Positions 9,558 to 18,028 of a stretch of 64,000 nucleotides of DNA are shown here, one piece after another; positions within the stretch are counted from its first letter, which is position 1; each line of letters starts with the position of its first letter. Below the pieces are notes generated by a model that was given only the letters and a program-made list of their open reading frames with translations, was not told where the DNA came from and did not search any database. Both the position numbers and the translations under genes were made by a program. Source of the stretch: Paramesorhizobium deserti (GTDB lineage: Bacteria > Pseudomonadota > Alphaproteobacteria > Rhizobiales > Rhizobiaceae); contig NZ_LNTU01000041.1 of NCBI RefSeq assembly GCF_001558695.1, positions 62,001 to 126,000 of the forward strand, written 5' to 3'.

Positions 9558-9680
9558 TCACGGCGCCTTTGCGGCGTCTTCGATGAGCGAGGTGACCTCG
9601 CCGGGATGCGAAACCATGAGCGCGGGATGTGCCCGCGATGACCACGGGTTTTCTCCTGTTGCGGTCGTCTGACATGCAGG
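9558..9680 (-). pseudogene. C-terminal relic of an alpha/beta hydrolase
   Basis: The minus strand reads HPALMVSHPGEVTSLIEDA followed by Ala, Lys, Ala, Pro and a stop. This resembles the C-terminal His-containing end (xHxxMVSHPxEVxxLIE) of a common alpha/beta hydrolase family. Nothing upstream matches the rest of such a protein, so only about 30-40 residues survive. This is recognition by motif only. Confidence 0.5.
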
Positions 9681-9865
9681 AGAATGCGCCGACTCGATGC
9701 GCGAGCCTATCCAACAGACGGATCGGTCATATGATGCGAAGGTCTAGGACCGATGCTTCCAGAGAAGGGGGAGTTTGGGGCGGGAGGGGGGTATCAATCT
9801 GGTCGAAATGGCATGAGGCAGCGGCCAGCATTCACAAAACCGGGGCTCCCGGGGAGGCGCAATAA

Positions 9866-10072
9866 GTTTTCCCCTTCGGTGAATGGCCGACGGTGTTCGA
9901 TGATGCCAAGATGACCACGGCGCTCCTCAGTCGCTTGAGCCATCATTGCGATATTGTTGAAGCCGGAAAAATCCTGGCGCTTCAGCGTCAGGGGCCACCA
10001 TGGGGGCGGCGATGGAGAGGTGGTAGCCGGCCTCATATGTCCCGTTGACACCCATGTGAGGCCGGTTTCCGT
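9866..10072 (+). mobile_element. IS21-family istB 3' relic with palindromic tail
   Basis: The plus strand reads [20 protein letters not shown], then a segment ending HHCDIVE, which matches the C-terminal part of the IstB helper ATPase of IS21-type elements. After that the frame is broken by an indel before a WRF motif. The last 60 bases contain an inverted repeat (GCCGGCCTCATATG with CATGTGAGGCCGGT), and a second copy of this tail lies at 39592. No istA or complete terminal repeats are present, so this is a dead fragment. Confidence 0.62.
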
Positions 10073-10387
10073 TTACAGACCGACGGCCTTGCGCAAGGCA
10101 TCGTTCATGCGGCCCTGCCAGCCTCGTCCAGTGGCTTTGAACCGATCGACAACATCCTGATCCAGTCGGATGGTCACGGGCGTCTTTGGCTTCTCAAGGC
10201 GCGGACGGCCTCGAACAGCCTTCTCCATCTGCTCTGCCAGACGCGGGAAAGCTTCCTTGAATGGCTTCGCCTCGGCGATTTGCTCGTCGGTCAGTTCCGG
10301 GTTATCCGGATCAGCTTCGATCATCTTTTGGATTTCTGCCTCCTCTTTCTTTGTGAGGGGGCGCTTAGAGGAAAACTTGATGCTCAT
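10073..10387 (-). CDS. brnA: BrnA-family antitoxin
   Basis: A 104-residue antitoxin of the BrnT/BrnA type II system. The C-terminal half has the ribbon-helix-helix-like region VTIRLDQDVVDRFKATGRGW and the typical ending MNDALRKAVGL; the N-terminal half is charged and probably wraps the toxin. Its start overlaps the stop of the toxin reading frame, the usual toxin-first order. BrnA proteins repress their own operon, and two identical palindromic cores lie around the predicted promoter. The partner toxin gene has a premature stop, so this may be an orphan antitoxin. Confidence 0.88.
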   Translation of the reverse strand: MSIKFSSKRPLTKKEEAEIQKMIEADPDNPELTDEQIAEAKPFKEAFPRLAEQMEKAVRGRPRLEKPKTPVTIRLDQDVVDRFKATGRGWQGRMNDALRKAVGL

Positions 10388-10632
10388 AGGAGCCTCCTTT
10401 CCTTCTGGCTTGCGGGGCGCATGGAGATCACCGAAAGGGCTTCGGAGCCGAGAGGGCGAAACACCACGGCAATGATGATTTGGCCGTTGAATTCGCCAAT
10501 GGCAACAAAGCGGCCTTCCTTCGCAGGGGCAACCTTGGCCGACAGGAAGAACTCGAAGTTCAGATCAGCGAAGTCCAAGCCATGCTTGTCAATGTTGGTC
10601 AGTCGCTTAGGTTCGTCTCATGTGATCTTCAT
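10384..10632 (-). pseudogene. brnT: BrnT-family toxin with nonsense codon 5
   Basis: The frame encodes a BrnT/DUF497 ribonuclease toxin. Reading from the ATG at 10632 gives MKIT, a TGA stop, then DEPKRLTNIDKHGLDFADLN, continuing without a break to SVISMRPASQKERRLL. Family members normally have Trp at the position of the TGA (MKIxWDE), so one G-to-A change explains it. The downstream ATG within HGLDFADL would give a 64-residue product lacking the N-terminal strand and basic patch. The toxin is probably inactive or expressed only by readthrough. Confidence 0.8.
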
Positions 10633-10634
10633 AA

Positions 10635-10708
10635 AATGTACGTACATTAATTCGTGCTGTTACGCAAGAATAATCGTATATACAATTAATGATTTTTTGT
10701 ACGTACAA
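10635..10708. promoter_or_regulatory. Two TGTACGTACA palindromes upstream of brnT
   Basis: The ten-base palindrome TGTACGTACA occurs twice, centred near 10641 and 10702, 61 bases apart. Both sites extend symmetrically (AATGTACGTACATT and TTGTACGTACAA). The AT-rich DNA between them is suited to a promoter for the minus-strand brnT-brnA unit. The first site lies immediately upstream of the brnT ATG. The simplest reading is operators for BrnA autorepression; no experiment is implied. Confidence 0.55.
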
Positions 10709-10724
10709 GCTGGAGAACCCATTC

Positions 10725-10894
10725 CTAGCTAGACGCGATCTGGTCGAGTTCGGCGAACGACATACCAAGCTCCGCTTCAAGCCGCACAAGCCGTCGGCTG
10801 ACCATCGGCTTGGAGATGCCAGGCACAGCGCGGCCGAAGCGGCGCCTCCCGCATCAGCAACTTTGATGAGTGTCCGGAGATCTTCGATATCCAC
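10725..10894 (-). pseudogene. N-terminal relic of a LysR-type regulator
   Basis: From the GTG at 10894 the minus strand reads VDIEDLRTLIKVADAGGAAS, the LysR N-terminus. After a one-base loss a shifted frame continues GISKPMVSRRLVRLEAELG, the recognition helix region, then diverges to a stop. It is closely related to the start of the intact LysR gene at 12948. Only the helix-turn-helix survives. Its position, divergent from the isochorismatase gene, suggests it once regulated that gene. Confidence 0.72.
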
Positions 10895-10996
10895 TCAGCG
10901 TTCCTCATTCTGCGACACAGCTTGGCACAGACAAGGACTACCGTACCACAAACAGGAATGACAGGGTTCATCCCGCGACAACGTCTCGGAGGGCCC

Positions 10997-11707
10997 ATGT
11001 CTTTTGAGCAAACGCGCTTCAACAAACCGCCAACACAGGATGAACCCATGACCTTTCGTAACGGTCTCGACTCACTTCTCCGCCCCGAAGACTCCGTCCT
11101 CGTTCTGATCGATCATCAGCCTTACCAGCTGGCGAACCTGAACAGCCACGATCCGCAAGCTGTGGTCAACCAGACGACCGCGCTGGCGAAGCTGGCAAAA
11201 GCCTTCAATGTTCCGACCATTCTCACCAGCGTTATCGCGGCGCGCGGCGGACTTCTCTTTAAGCAGATCACCGACGTATTTCCGGACCAGGAAGTCATCG
11301 ATCGCACCTGGGTGAACACCTGGCAGGACGAGAATGTGGTGAACGTCGTCAAGGCGACCGGCCGCAAGCAACTGATCATCGCCGGCCTGTGGACCGAGGT
11401 CTGCGTCGCAATGCCTGTCATCCAGGCCGCCGGCGAAGGCTGGGATGTGACCGTGATCACTGACGCGTCGGGCGGGATTTCGAAGGAGTCTCACGAAGTT
11501 GCCATCCAGCGAATGATTGCGGCCGGCGCGAACGTGATGACCGTGATGGCGCTTGCTGGCGAATGGCAACGCGATTGGGCGCGCACCGGGCATGTCGAGG
11601 AGCTGACCCAGATTCTCATCCAGCACTTCAGCGGCAGCGGCATCGCCTATCTTTGGGAGCAGCAGTTGCTCAACACGCCGGTGCCGACCACCAAAGGCGG
11701 GCACTAG
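10997..11707 (+). CDS. Isochorismatase-family hydrolase
   Basis: A cysteine hydrolase of the isochorismatase superfamily, about 236 residues from the ATG at 10997, which is preceded by GGAGGG. An ATG at 11048 (MTFRNGLDSLL) would give a more typical length. The catalytic Asp lies in VLVLIDHQPYQ and the nucleophilic Cys in GLWTEVCVAMPV; the intervening Lys is probable but not pinned. YcaC-like proteins share this pattern; the substrate is unknown. A decayed LysR gene lies divergently upstream. Confidence 0.85.
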   Translation: MSFEQTRFNKPPTQDEPMTFRNGLDSLLRPEDSVLVLIDHQPYQLANLNSHDPQAVVNQTTALAKLAKAFNVPTILTSVIAARGGLLFKQITDVFPDQEVIDRTWVNTWQDENVVNVVKATGRKQLIIAGLWTEVCVAMPVIQAAGEGWDVTVITDASGGISKESHEVAIQRMIAAGANVMTVMALAGEWQRDWARTGHVEELTQILIQHFSGSGIAYLWEQQLLNTPVPTTKGGH

Positions 11708-11884
11708 AACCTAACGGGGATGACGGGGTTCTCGATGAACGTATCGCACGAGCCCGGACGGTGGGGTGTATCTCGTCGTCCCTTTTCATGACAGGTCGAA
11801 GTCCGAAGCACCGGCTTGATTGTACGCATGATGAATTTCCAGCGTCAGTCGCCGGCGTAGACTGACAATATCCAGGGGCTAAAA

Positions 11885-12913
11885 ATGGAAATCGGTATCG
11901 ACAGTTTTGCAGCCATCCTGCCGGATCCGATCTCCGGCAAGCTTCCTTCGGCGACCGAGCGTATGGCCGAACTCATCGAGGAGGTCGTCGTCGCGGACCG
12001 CGTCGGGCTCGATGTCTTCGGCATAGGCGAGCATCATCGCGAGGAGTTTCTCGATTCTGCACCGACTGTCATTCTGGCCGCGGCAGCGGCGCGAACCAGC
12101 CGGATCAGATTGACGAGTGCAGTGACGGTTCTGAGCGCTGCCGACCCGGTGCGGGTCTTTCAGGAGTTCGCAACCCTCGATCTGATTTCCGCAGGCCGTG
12201 CGGAAGTCGTTGCCGGCCGAGGTTCCTTCGTGGAAGCCTATCCGCTGTTCGGTCTGGACACACGCGACTATGACGACCTTTTTGCGGAAAAGCTCGATCT
12301 GTTTCTCCAGCTTGGCGAGACGACCAATGTGACATGGGAAGGTCGCTTCCGTCCGGCCCTCAAGGGGCAAGGCGTTTTTCCGCGTCCGCATCAACCGCGG
12401 CTCCCAATATGGATCGGCGTAGGTGGCACACCGCAATCCTTCGTTCGTGCCGGTGCGCTTGGCCTTCCGCTGATGATCGCGATCATCGGCGGGAGCTTCG
12501 AGCGCTTCCGTCCGCTTGTCGACCTTTATCGCGAGGCAGGCGCTCGCGCGGGGCATAGCCCCGAGGTGCTCAAGGTCGGTGTTCACGCAATGGGATTCGT
12601 CGGCGAGACCGATATCGGAGCCAGGGATGCATTCTTTCCCGGCTGGGCACATCTCACCTCGAAGATCGGTCGTGAGCGCGGCTGGTCGCCCCCGTCGCGC
12701 CAGCAATTTGACGTCATGGCAGGCCCGGATGGCGCATTCCTGGTCGGTAACCCGAAGACGGTCGCTGCCAAGATGCTGCGGGCCAGCGAAACGCTTGGCG
12801 GCGTCTCGCGCATCACCTTTCAGATGAGCACGGCCTCCCTCGACACGGCAGCGATGAAGCAATCCATCGAGCTTCTGGGCAACGAGGTGGCGCCGATCGT
12901 TCGGCAGGCATAG
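11885..12913 (+). CDS. LLM-class flavin-dependent oxidoreductase
   Basis: A luciferase-like monooxygenase-fold protein of 342 residues. Recognisable family blocks are FGIGEHHREEF, the RIRLTSAVTVLS strand, the EVVAGRGSF segment and PIWIGVGGTPQS. These enzymes use FMNH2 or F420; rhizobial members are normally FMN-dependent. The substrate cannot be told from sequence. The LysR gene begins 34 bases after its stop on the same strand and may regulate it. Confidence 0.9.
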   Translation: MEIGIDSFAAILPDPISGKLPSATERMAELIEEVVVADRVGLDVFGIGEHHREEFLDSAPTVILAAAAARTSRIRLTSAVTVLSAADPVRVFQEFATLDLISAGRAEVVAGRGSFVEAYPLFGLDTRDYDDLFAEKLDLFLQLGETTNVTWEGRFRPALKGQGVFPRPHQPRLPIWIGVGGTPQSFVRAGALGLPLMIAIIGGSFERFRPLVDLYREAGARAGHSPEVLKVGVHAMGFVGETDIGARDAFFPGWAHLTSKIGRERGWSPPSRQQFDVMAGPDGAFLVGNPKTVAAKMLRASETLGGVSRITFQMSTASLDTAAMKQSIELLGNEVAPIVRQA

Positions 12914-12947
12914 GTGCCAGGTCGTATCGCAAAGCGGGGAACGCCGA

Positions 12948-13823
12948 ATGGATATCGAAGAGCTGCGGACATTCGTCGAAGTTGCCGATGCCGGGGGCGT
13001 TTCTCCCGCAGCACGTCGTTTGGGTATCTCCAAGTCAATGGTCAGCCGGCGCCTCATCCGGATTGAGGAAGCGCTTGGCATTCAGCTCCTTGCACGAACG
13101 ACCCGTGGCGCCGGTCTCACGGAAGCCGGGACTACGTTTCGAGAACATGCCGCCAGAATTTGTGCTGAGATCGACCTTGCGCGGGAAACGATCTCGCCTG
13201 CTGGTGACCTTCGCGGGCGCTTGCGGGTGGCCGTCCCGCTGACATCGGGCCCGATACACTTTGCACCCGTGCTCGCGGAGATGGCACGCCACCATCCGCA
13301 GCTTCAGATCCATGCCGAGTATAGCGATCGGTTCGTCGACCTCATCGCCGATGGGTTCGACTGTGCAATCCGGGTCGGTGCCCTGCGTGACTCGAACCTA
13401 ATCGCAAGACGCGTCGGTCAGATTTACGGCAAGCTGGTAGCGAGCCCGGATTATATCAGGATGCATGGTTCACCTGAAAAGCCGGACGAAATCGCCGCTC
13501 ATCAAGCCCTGGTCGGTGCTGAGGCGTGGCGATTTATGGATGGCGACAAGGTCGTCACTGTGCAGCCGCAGGGTCGCTTCAGTTCCGACAACGGCGCGGC
13601 GCTCGCCAGCGCGGCCGTAGCTGGGCTTGGTATAGCGTGGCTTCCCGATTGTGTTACCCATGAATACCTTGCGTCCGGCGCGCTCGTTCCGGTCATGACC
13701 CGTTTTCCGCTACCGGTCGGTGGGGTCTACGTCGTTCGGCCACCCAGCCCGCACCCGGCGCGAAAAGTGCGCATCCTCTCGGAGTTCCTGATCGAATCAT
13801 TCGAAAGAAATCCGCATTTGTAA
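12948..13823 (+). CDS. LysR-type transcriptional regulator
   Basis: A full-length LysR regulator of 291 residues. The N-terminal winged helix-turn-helix reads ADAGGVSPAARRLGISKSMV with SRRLIRIEEALG following, and the effector domain starts near residue 90 (GRLRVAVPLTSGPIHFAPVL). A charged end (SFERNPHL) closes the protein. It probably controls the flavin monooxygenase gene just upstream or a divergent target. Its N-terminus is strikingly similar to the LysR relic at 10725-10894, which suggests paralogous regulators within 2 kb. Confidence 0.92.
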   Translation: MDIEELRTFVEVADAGGVSPAARRLGISKSMVSRRLIRIEEALGIQLLARTTRGAGLTEAGTTFREHAARICAEIDLARETISPAGDLRGRLRVAVPLTSGPIHFAPVLAEMARHHPQLQIHAEYSDRFVDLIADGFDCAIRVGALRDSNLIARRVGQIYGKLVASPDYIRMHGSPEKPDEIAAHQALVGAEAWRFMDGDKVVTVQPQGRFSSDNGAALASAAVAGLGIAWLPDCVTHEYLASGALVPVMTRFPLPVGGVYVVRPPSPHPARKVRILSEFLIESFERNPHL

Positions 13824-13889
13824 GATCTGCGTGTTGACGCATCGGCTGCGCATTCCGCTTTTTGCGACACAGCTCTCCTGGATTGCCGA

Positions 13890-14126
13890 ATGGAAGGAGC
13901 GGTTGGACGAGGCGGGCCGGGCAAGAAAGTCGGCGCGGGGTTGTTGCGCGATGCCATTCTGCGGACGCCGCAAGTGGCCGACATTGCCGGGGTCCGCGCA
14001 CTCGTGGTTCACGCCAAGAACGACGCGGCGCGTCCGCTCTATGAGCGGTTCGACTTACAGCCGTCTCCCACCGATCCGCTGCATCTGTTCGCGCTTGATG
14101 GGCGGCCAGATCGATCTCGGCCTTAA
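13890..14126 (+). pseudogene. GNAT acetyltransferase C-terminal relic
   Basis: The plus strand encodes GLLRDAILRTPQVADIAGVR, then ALVVHAKNDAARPLYERFDL and QPSPTDPLHLFAL. This is the C-terminal half of a GNAT-fold N-acetyltransferase of the type found in toxin-antitoxin (TacT-like) modules. The N-terminal strands and most of the acetyl-CoA loop are missing, and the end departs from the family. No DUF1778-type antitoxin is visible next to it. It is a non-functional remnant. Confidence 0.7.
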
Positions 14127-14598
14127 CGCGGATATCGGCGGCGGGATCGCTGGCGAAATAGTTTCCCCATGTCGCCCTGCCACCAGACGGTGATGGTGGC
14201 ATCTTCGTCCGGCAGATAGACCTTCGCGTGCGGAAAGCTAACCGTAGGGTATCGTCGCAGCAGACTTAGCTGCCGCTCTCCGTTAGCGTGTCGACCGCGG
14301 AAGCGGCACTGATGCTCCCTATAAAAGCGTTCGGCAACCCAACCGTCCAGCCTTCGCCGTCCAACCCCATGATACGGATAGTCGGGTTGAATGATTTGAA
14401 TAGCGCGCGTCTATGACGCTCCTTGCGGTTATCCAAGTGCTTTGGCGGGGCTTTCCAACGACCGATTGGTGCAGCGACATCATGCACTGTACTTCGTTGG
14501 GGCCTCAGAGCGTACCAGTTTTTCTGTTCCCGTGATTAGTCAGAAGGTTTACTCCTTTCCCGGCTCTCTTCTCATTAGAAAATCAACAGGCTGTTGGC
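14127..14598. other. Intergenic region with no recognised gene
   Basis: Short frames exist here but none has a known family. A minus-strand run around 14120-14250 reads VYLPDEDATITVWWQGDMG and then continues in another frame, which looks like a decayed gene I cannot identify. The rest shows no convincing coding pattern. Confidence 0.4.
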
Positions 14599-15210
14599 CT
14601 AACGTATCCGGGAAAAGGCAAGCCATAAGCCACCGCAGACCAGGAAACCTCCACCGAGGCGCCCGATCCGACGCATGGCCTGGGTGCTCAGTCTCCGCCC
14701 GATGCCGCCGGCCGCCATCGCATACGAGCCGTCGGAGACGAGAGAGAAGAGGAGTGCCGTGCCACCCAGAACGGCAATCTGTAATGGTTGGTTCCCCGCG
14801 GGGTCGATGAATTGCGGCAGGAGGGCGCCGAAGAAGAGAAGCTGTTTCGGGTTGCCGAGTGAAACGAGCAGACCCTGCAGGAAGAAGCCGCCGCGTGCGC
14901 TTTCTGTGCGCATGTCGCTTCTCTCACCGCTTGACCGGATCATCTTCCAGCCGATCCAGCAGAGATAGGCCGCGCCCAGGAGTTTGATCCAGGCGAACCA
15001 GTTGCCGGCAAGCTGGATTAGCCAGGTCAGGCCGACGCAGGCCACCGCGACCATGATCGAGAGGCCCACGAGCGTGCCGGCGACATTCAAGAGCCCGGCT
15101 CGCACGCCATGTCGGACACCATTTGCGACGATCAGCATGTTGGTCGGACCGGGCACGACAGTTGCTACGGCAAGCACAATTACATAGGCGGTATAGGTTT
15201 CAGGCATCAT
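14599..15210 (-). CDS. LysE/RhtB-family exporter
   Basis: A small inner-membrane amino-acid exporter of 203 residues with six predicted membrane segments. The family signature PGPTNMLIVANGVRHG lies near residue 20, followed by AYLCWIGWKMIR. The ATG at 15210 is chosen because GGAGGAG precedes it and the sequence MMPETYTAYVIVLAVATVVP starts the first helix; the longer frame upstream has no homology. Substrates of this family are amino acids or their derivatives; the one here is unknown. Confidence 0.9.
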   Translation of the reverse strand: MMPETYTAYVIVLAVATVVPGPTNMLIVANGVRHGVRAGLLNVAGTLVGLSIMVAVACVGLTWLIQLAGNWFAWIKLLGAAYLCWIGWKMIRSSGERSDMRTESARGGFFLQGLLVSLGNPKQLLFFGALLPQFIDPAGNQPLQIAVLGGTALLFSLVSDGSYAMAAGGIGRRLSTQAMRRIGRLGGGFLVCGGLWLAFSRIR

Positions 15211-15370
15211 GGCGAAGCTCCTCCGGGGGGCGAGGATGCATGACGAGAGAAACTTGTCCAGTGCAGAGCACGTTGGCCTGGCTTGAATGTTCCGCTCAGC
15301 TTCCTTGGCCAGTCGCCCCGCCCGACCGTCCACGTTACCACGGACGCTGCGCATATTTTTTTAAGGACCA

Positions 15371-16009
15371 TCACCAACGAGCGAGGCGACTGGCGGCAAG
15401 GGCTCCGATGACTGCAAGTATGGAGACAGCAATCGTATACCAGGTCGCCACGAAAAGCGGGGAATCATCGGTGCAGTGCGCGGCGTAGAATGTCGCGGCG
15501 ATACCTCCCGCGAGCAAACCCGCGACCGCTCCGGCAAGCGCGGGTGAGGTCGGTGCGCCATGGCGCAAGACCATGAGAAAGATGGCGAGCGGGCCGATAC
15601 CGATCAGTGGGATAAAGGTGAGGCATACCATGCTGTTCGTCCCGATCAGACGGGCTGACCATGTCGCGGGCGGCAGGGCGAAGAGCTCCAGGATTATTGC
15701 CAGCACTAACAGAACGGGCGCTGCCGCAAGATAAGGCAATGCCCGGCGCCATGCGCTGCCCGGCCGCGACAAAGCCTGGGCGGCAATGAAGGCGCTTGCC
15801 GCGAGCACGACCGTAACGACGAATTTGAACAGGAAGCGGATCGTCTCGGCGGCGGCGGCGATATCAAGCCGGGGACCCAGCGTCACGAAAAACACGATGG
15901 CGGCAGCGGCAATGGCGATGGCCACAGCACTCCGCCAGGTGGTCGAAAGCGACGGCTTGCGCGGCTGTGTATCCGCCGCCAAGGCTTTGATCAGTTCGTT
16001 GGTATCCAT
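15371..16009 (-). CDS. nrsF: NrsF-family membrane anti-sigma factor (DUF1109)
   Basis: A six-helix inner-membrane protein of about 212 residues, the anti-sigma partner of SigF-type ECF factors. The short cytoplasmic N-terminus (MDTNELIKALAADTQP) leads into helices such as AVAIAIAAAAIVFFVTLGP. The C-terminal helix pair holds AAHCTDDSPLFVATWY with the Cys typical of DUF1109. The ATG at 16009 follows the sigma-factor stop; an in-frame start at 16024 would overlap it. In Caulobacter NrsF holds SigF at the membrane and releases it under heavy-metal stress. The same role is likely here. Confidence 0.9.
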   Translation of the reverse strand: MDTNELIKALAADTQPRKPSLSTTWRSAVAIAIAAAAIVFFVTLGPRLDIAAAAETIRFLFKFVVTVVLAASAFIAAQALSRPGSAWRRALPYLAAAPVLLVLAIILELFALPPATWSARLIGTNSMVCLTFIPLIGIGPLAIFLMVLRHGAPTSPALAGAVAGLLAGGIAATFYAAHCTDDSPLFVATWYTIAVSILAVIGALAASRLARW

Positions 16010-16010
16010 C

Positions 16011-16547
16011 TCAGTTCCGCCCAAACCGCTTGGCGATCGCCGCCAGCCCGCGATGCAGCGCCACCCGCACTGCCGTTTCAGTCATATTGAGGCTCCTCGC
16101 CGTCTCGCCGATCGAGCGCCCATCGACGGAGATCGCCGCAACCACCGAGCGCTGGCCGGGCGCCAGCATCTCGAGCGCGCGTCCGATCTCACGGTCGCTG
16201 ACGGTCTCCGGCTCCGGGGTGGCAAAAACATCCGCGATTTCGCCGATCTCCACCTCCACGCGACGACCGCGGCGGCGGAATGCGTCGATCAGCTTGTAGC
16301 GAGCGATGGCGTAGAGCCACGGCGTGATCGGCTTGTCCGTGCGCCATGTGTGGCGCTTCGTATGGACCGCAAGCAGCGTTTCCTGCACGATATCCTCCGG
16401 GTCGATCCCGCCTTGGCCGGCTTTTCGTCGAGCCAGACCACGTACAAGGCGGGATGCCCGCTGCAGGAACTCGCCATAGGCGCGTTCATCTCCCGCAATC
16501 GCGGTTCGCATCAACTGGGCAAGTTCTTCTTCGTCCTTGCCGTTCAA
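16011..16547 (-). CDS. sigF: SigF-type ECF sigma factor
   Basis: An ECF sigma-70 factor of 178 residues. Region 2 shows DPEDIVQETLLAVHTKRHTW and TPWLYAIARYKLIDAFRRRG; region 4 shows LAPGQRSVVAAI and SIGETARSLNMTETAVRVAL. The TTG at 16547 is chosen as start because GGGAGGAG sits at the right distance and because the predicted promoter lies only about 20 bases upstream; the longer frame to 16628 would begin inside that promoter. It is followed directly by the NrsF anti-sigma gene and faces the bufferin operon. Confidence 0.88.
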   Translation of the reverse strand: MNGKDEEELAQLMRTAIAGDERAYGEFLQRASRLVRGLARRKAGQGGIDPEDIVQETLLAVHTKRHTWRTDKPITPWLYAIARYKLIDAFRRRGRRVEVEIGEIADVFATPEPETVSDREIGRALEMLAPGQRSVVAAISVDGRSIGETARSLNMTETAVRVALHRGLAAIAKRFGRN

Positions 16548-16563
16548 GCCTCGCTCCTCCCAA

Positions 16564-16589
16564 TACGCTCGCAAGCGGCCCTTTGTTAC
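16564..16589 (-). promoter_or_regulatory. SigF-type promoter of sigF-nrsF
   Basis: On the minus strand GTAACA is followed after exactly 16 bases by CGTATT. This resembles the Caulobacter SigF consensus (GTAACC with CGAA). The spacer ends in the same eight bases (CTTGCGAG) as the promoter of the bufferin operon. It implies autoregulation and sets the sigF start at the TTG downstream. Confidence 0.7.
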
Positions 16590-16652
16590 AGGGCCGGCAA
16601 AATTCGTGCGCACGGCGGAAAACGCCAATCACGAATTCGTGTACAGCGAAAT

Positions 16653-16678
16653 GTAACACAAGGCGACTTGCGAGCGAA
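16653..16678 (+). promoter_or_regulatory. SigF-type promoter of the bufferin operon
   Basis: GTAACA and CGAATT are separated by 16 bases, 59 bases upstream of the bufA ATG. The element matches the sigF promoter at 16564-16589 almost base for base but points the other way. This ties expression of the bufferin genes to the SigF/NrsF pair. Confidence 0.75.
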
Positions 16679-16736
16679 TTGGTCATGGCGCGCCTGGAAA
16701 GCCGGCGCGCCGAGCAACCAACCCGAGGAGTAAGAT

Positions 16737-17060
16737 ATGTCCATCAGATCAACCGTGAGTTCGGCCTTTCTGGCCAGTGCCGTCGCGACCGCGCTTGCAT
16801 CGGCTGCCGGTGCTGCGCCGCTGTCGCAGGAGCAGGTGAAGGAGGCCATGGATAAGGGTATGGAGAAGTGCTACGGCGTCGCCATGGCCGGCCAGAATGA
16901 CTGTGCCGCCGGTCCGGGCACGACCTGTCAGGGCACCTCCACCGTGGATTATCAGGGCAATGCCTGGAAATTCGTCGATGGCGGCACCTGCGCCACCATG
17001 AAGCTGCCCGGCGATCGCATGGGCTCGCCCGAGCCGCTGACGCGCGACGTTCCATCATAA
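16737..17060 (+). CDS. bufA1: BufA1-family bufferin precursor (DUF2282)
   Basis: Precursor of a ribosomally made, post-translationally modified peptide of 107 residues. A cleavable signal peptide ([18 protein letters not shown]) directs it to the periplasm. The mature part contains four cysteines, in KCYGVA, NDCAAG, TTCQGT and GTCATM, the pattern of bufferins, in which the MNIO enzyme converts Cys to thiol-containing heterocycles that bind copper. It is the first gene after a SigF-type promoter and is followed by bufB, bufC and a DoxX gene. A metal-buffering role is inferred from family knowledge. Confidence 0.9.
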   Translation: MSIRSTVSSAFLASAVATALASAAGAAPLSQEQVKEAMDKGMEKCYGVAMAGQNDCAAGPGTTCQGTSTVDYQGNAWKFVDGGTCATMKLPGDRMGSPEPLTRDVPS

Positions 17061-17101
17061 GTTCAGAGTTCCAGATCATTCGCCGGAAAGGGGAGGTCAC
17101 G

Positions 17102-18028
17102 ATGAACGATTTGACGGCACATCCTGCAAGGGGCGCGTCGGAAGCCTCCTGCTTTCCGGCGCATGCCACGGAAGGGCTCGCCGGCACGAGTTTCAAACAC
17201 GAGCACCTGCCAGCGATCCTTGCCGCCGGCAGGCAGCATTGTTTCTTCGAGGTTCATGCGGAAAATTACATGGGTGCCGGAGGCCCGCCGCATGATGCGC
17301 TAACCCGCATCCGCCGCGATCATCCCGTCTCGCTGCATGGGGTATGCATGTCGATCGGCGGGCCGCAGCCGCTCGACAAGGCGCATCTCGGACGGTTCAA
17401 ATCGCTCATCGGGCGCTATGAGCCGGCGCTTGTCTCGGAGCATCTCGCATGGTCGACCCATGAGACGACTTTCTATAACGACCTGCTACCGTTGCCTTAT
17501 ACGCCGGCGACGCTGACACGCGTCGCCGATCACGTCGACGAGGTGCAGGAGGCGATCGGCCGGCCGATCCTGATGGAAAACCCGTCGACTTATGTTCTCT
17601 TCGCGGAATCGACGATGAGCGAGACGGCATTCCTGCGCGAACTGGTGAGGCGCACGGGATGCGGATTGCTGCTCGATATCAACAATGTCTTCGTTTCAGC
17701 CACCAACCAAGGCTATTCCGCGCTCGATTACCTCGCGGATTTCCCGCTGGAGCATGTGGGCGAAATTCACTTGGCGGGCCATGCCGAGCAGAGCGATGAC
17801 GAGGGCGAGTTGCTCCTCATCGACAGCCATGATGGCCCGGTCGCCGATGCTGTGTGGAAGCTCTTCGACCGGGTGATCGGCCGGAGCGGCCCGATCCCGA
17901 CGCTTGTCGAATGGGATAGCGCCATTCCTGATTGGCCGGTGCTGAAGGCGGAGGCCGAAGCGGCCCAGGCGATCCTTGATCGCCATGCAGGCAGCACCAC
18001 GAGGGAAAAAGTCCATGCGGTCGGCTGA
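17102..18028 (+). CDS. bufB: BufB, DUF692 multinuclear iron oxidase (MNIO)
   Basis: A TIM-barrel MNIO enzyme of 308 residues that modifies cysteines of the bufferin precursor. Family blocks are visible: [78 protein letters not shown] and [10 protein letters not shown]. These supply the His, Glu, Asp and Asn ligands of the iron cluster. The next gene overlaps its 3' end, indicating translational coupling with the partner protein BufC. Confidence 0.93.
   Translation: MNDLTAHPARGASEASCFPAHATEGLAGTSFKHEHLPAILAAGRQHCFFEVHAENYMGAGGPPHDALTRIRRDHPVSLHGVCMSIGGPQPLDKAHLGRFKSLIGRYEPALVSEHLAWSTHETTFYNDLLPLPYTPATLTRVADHVDEVQEAIGRPILMENPSTYVLFAESTMSETAFLRELVRRTGCGLLLDINNVFVSATNQGYSALDYLADFPLEHVGEIHLAGHAEQSDDEGELLLIDSHDGPVADAVWKLFDRVIGRSGPIPTLVEWDSAIPDWPVLKAEAEAAQAILDRHAGSTTREKVHAVG

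Noticed and set aside
10618-10620. TGA in brnT as a selenocysteine codon
   Set aside because: Family members have Trp there and no selenocysteine-type hairpin follows; a simple nonsense mutation explains it.
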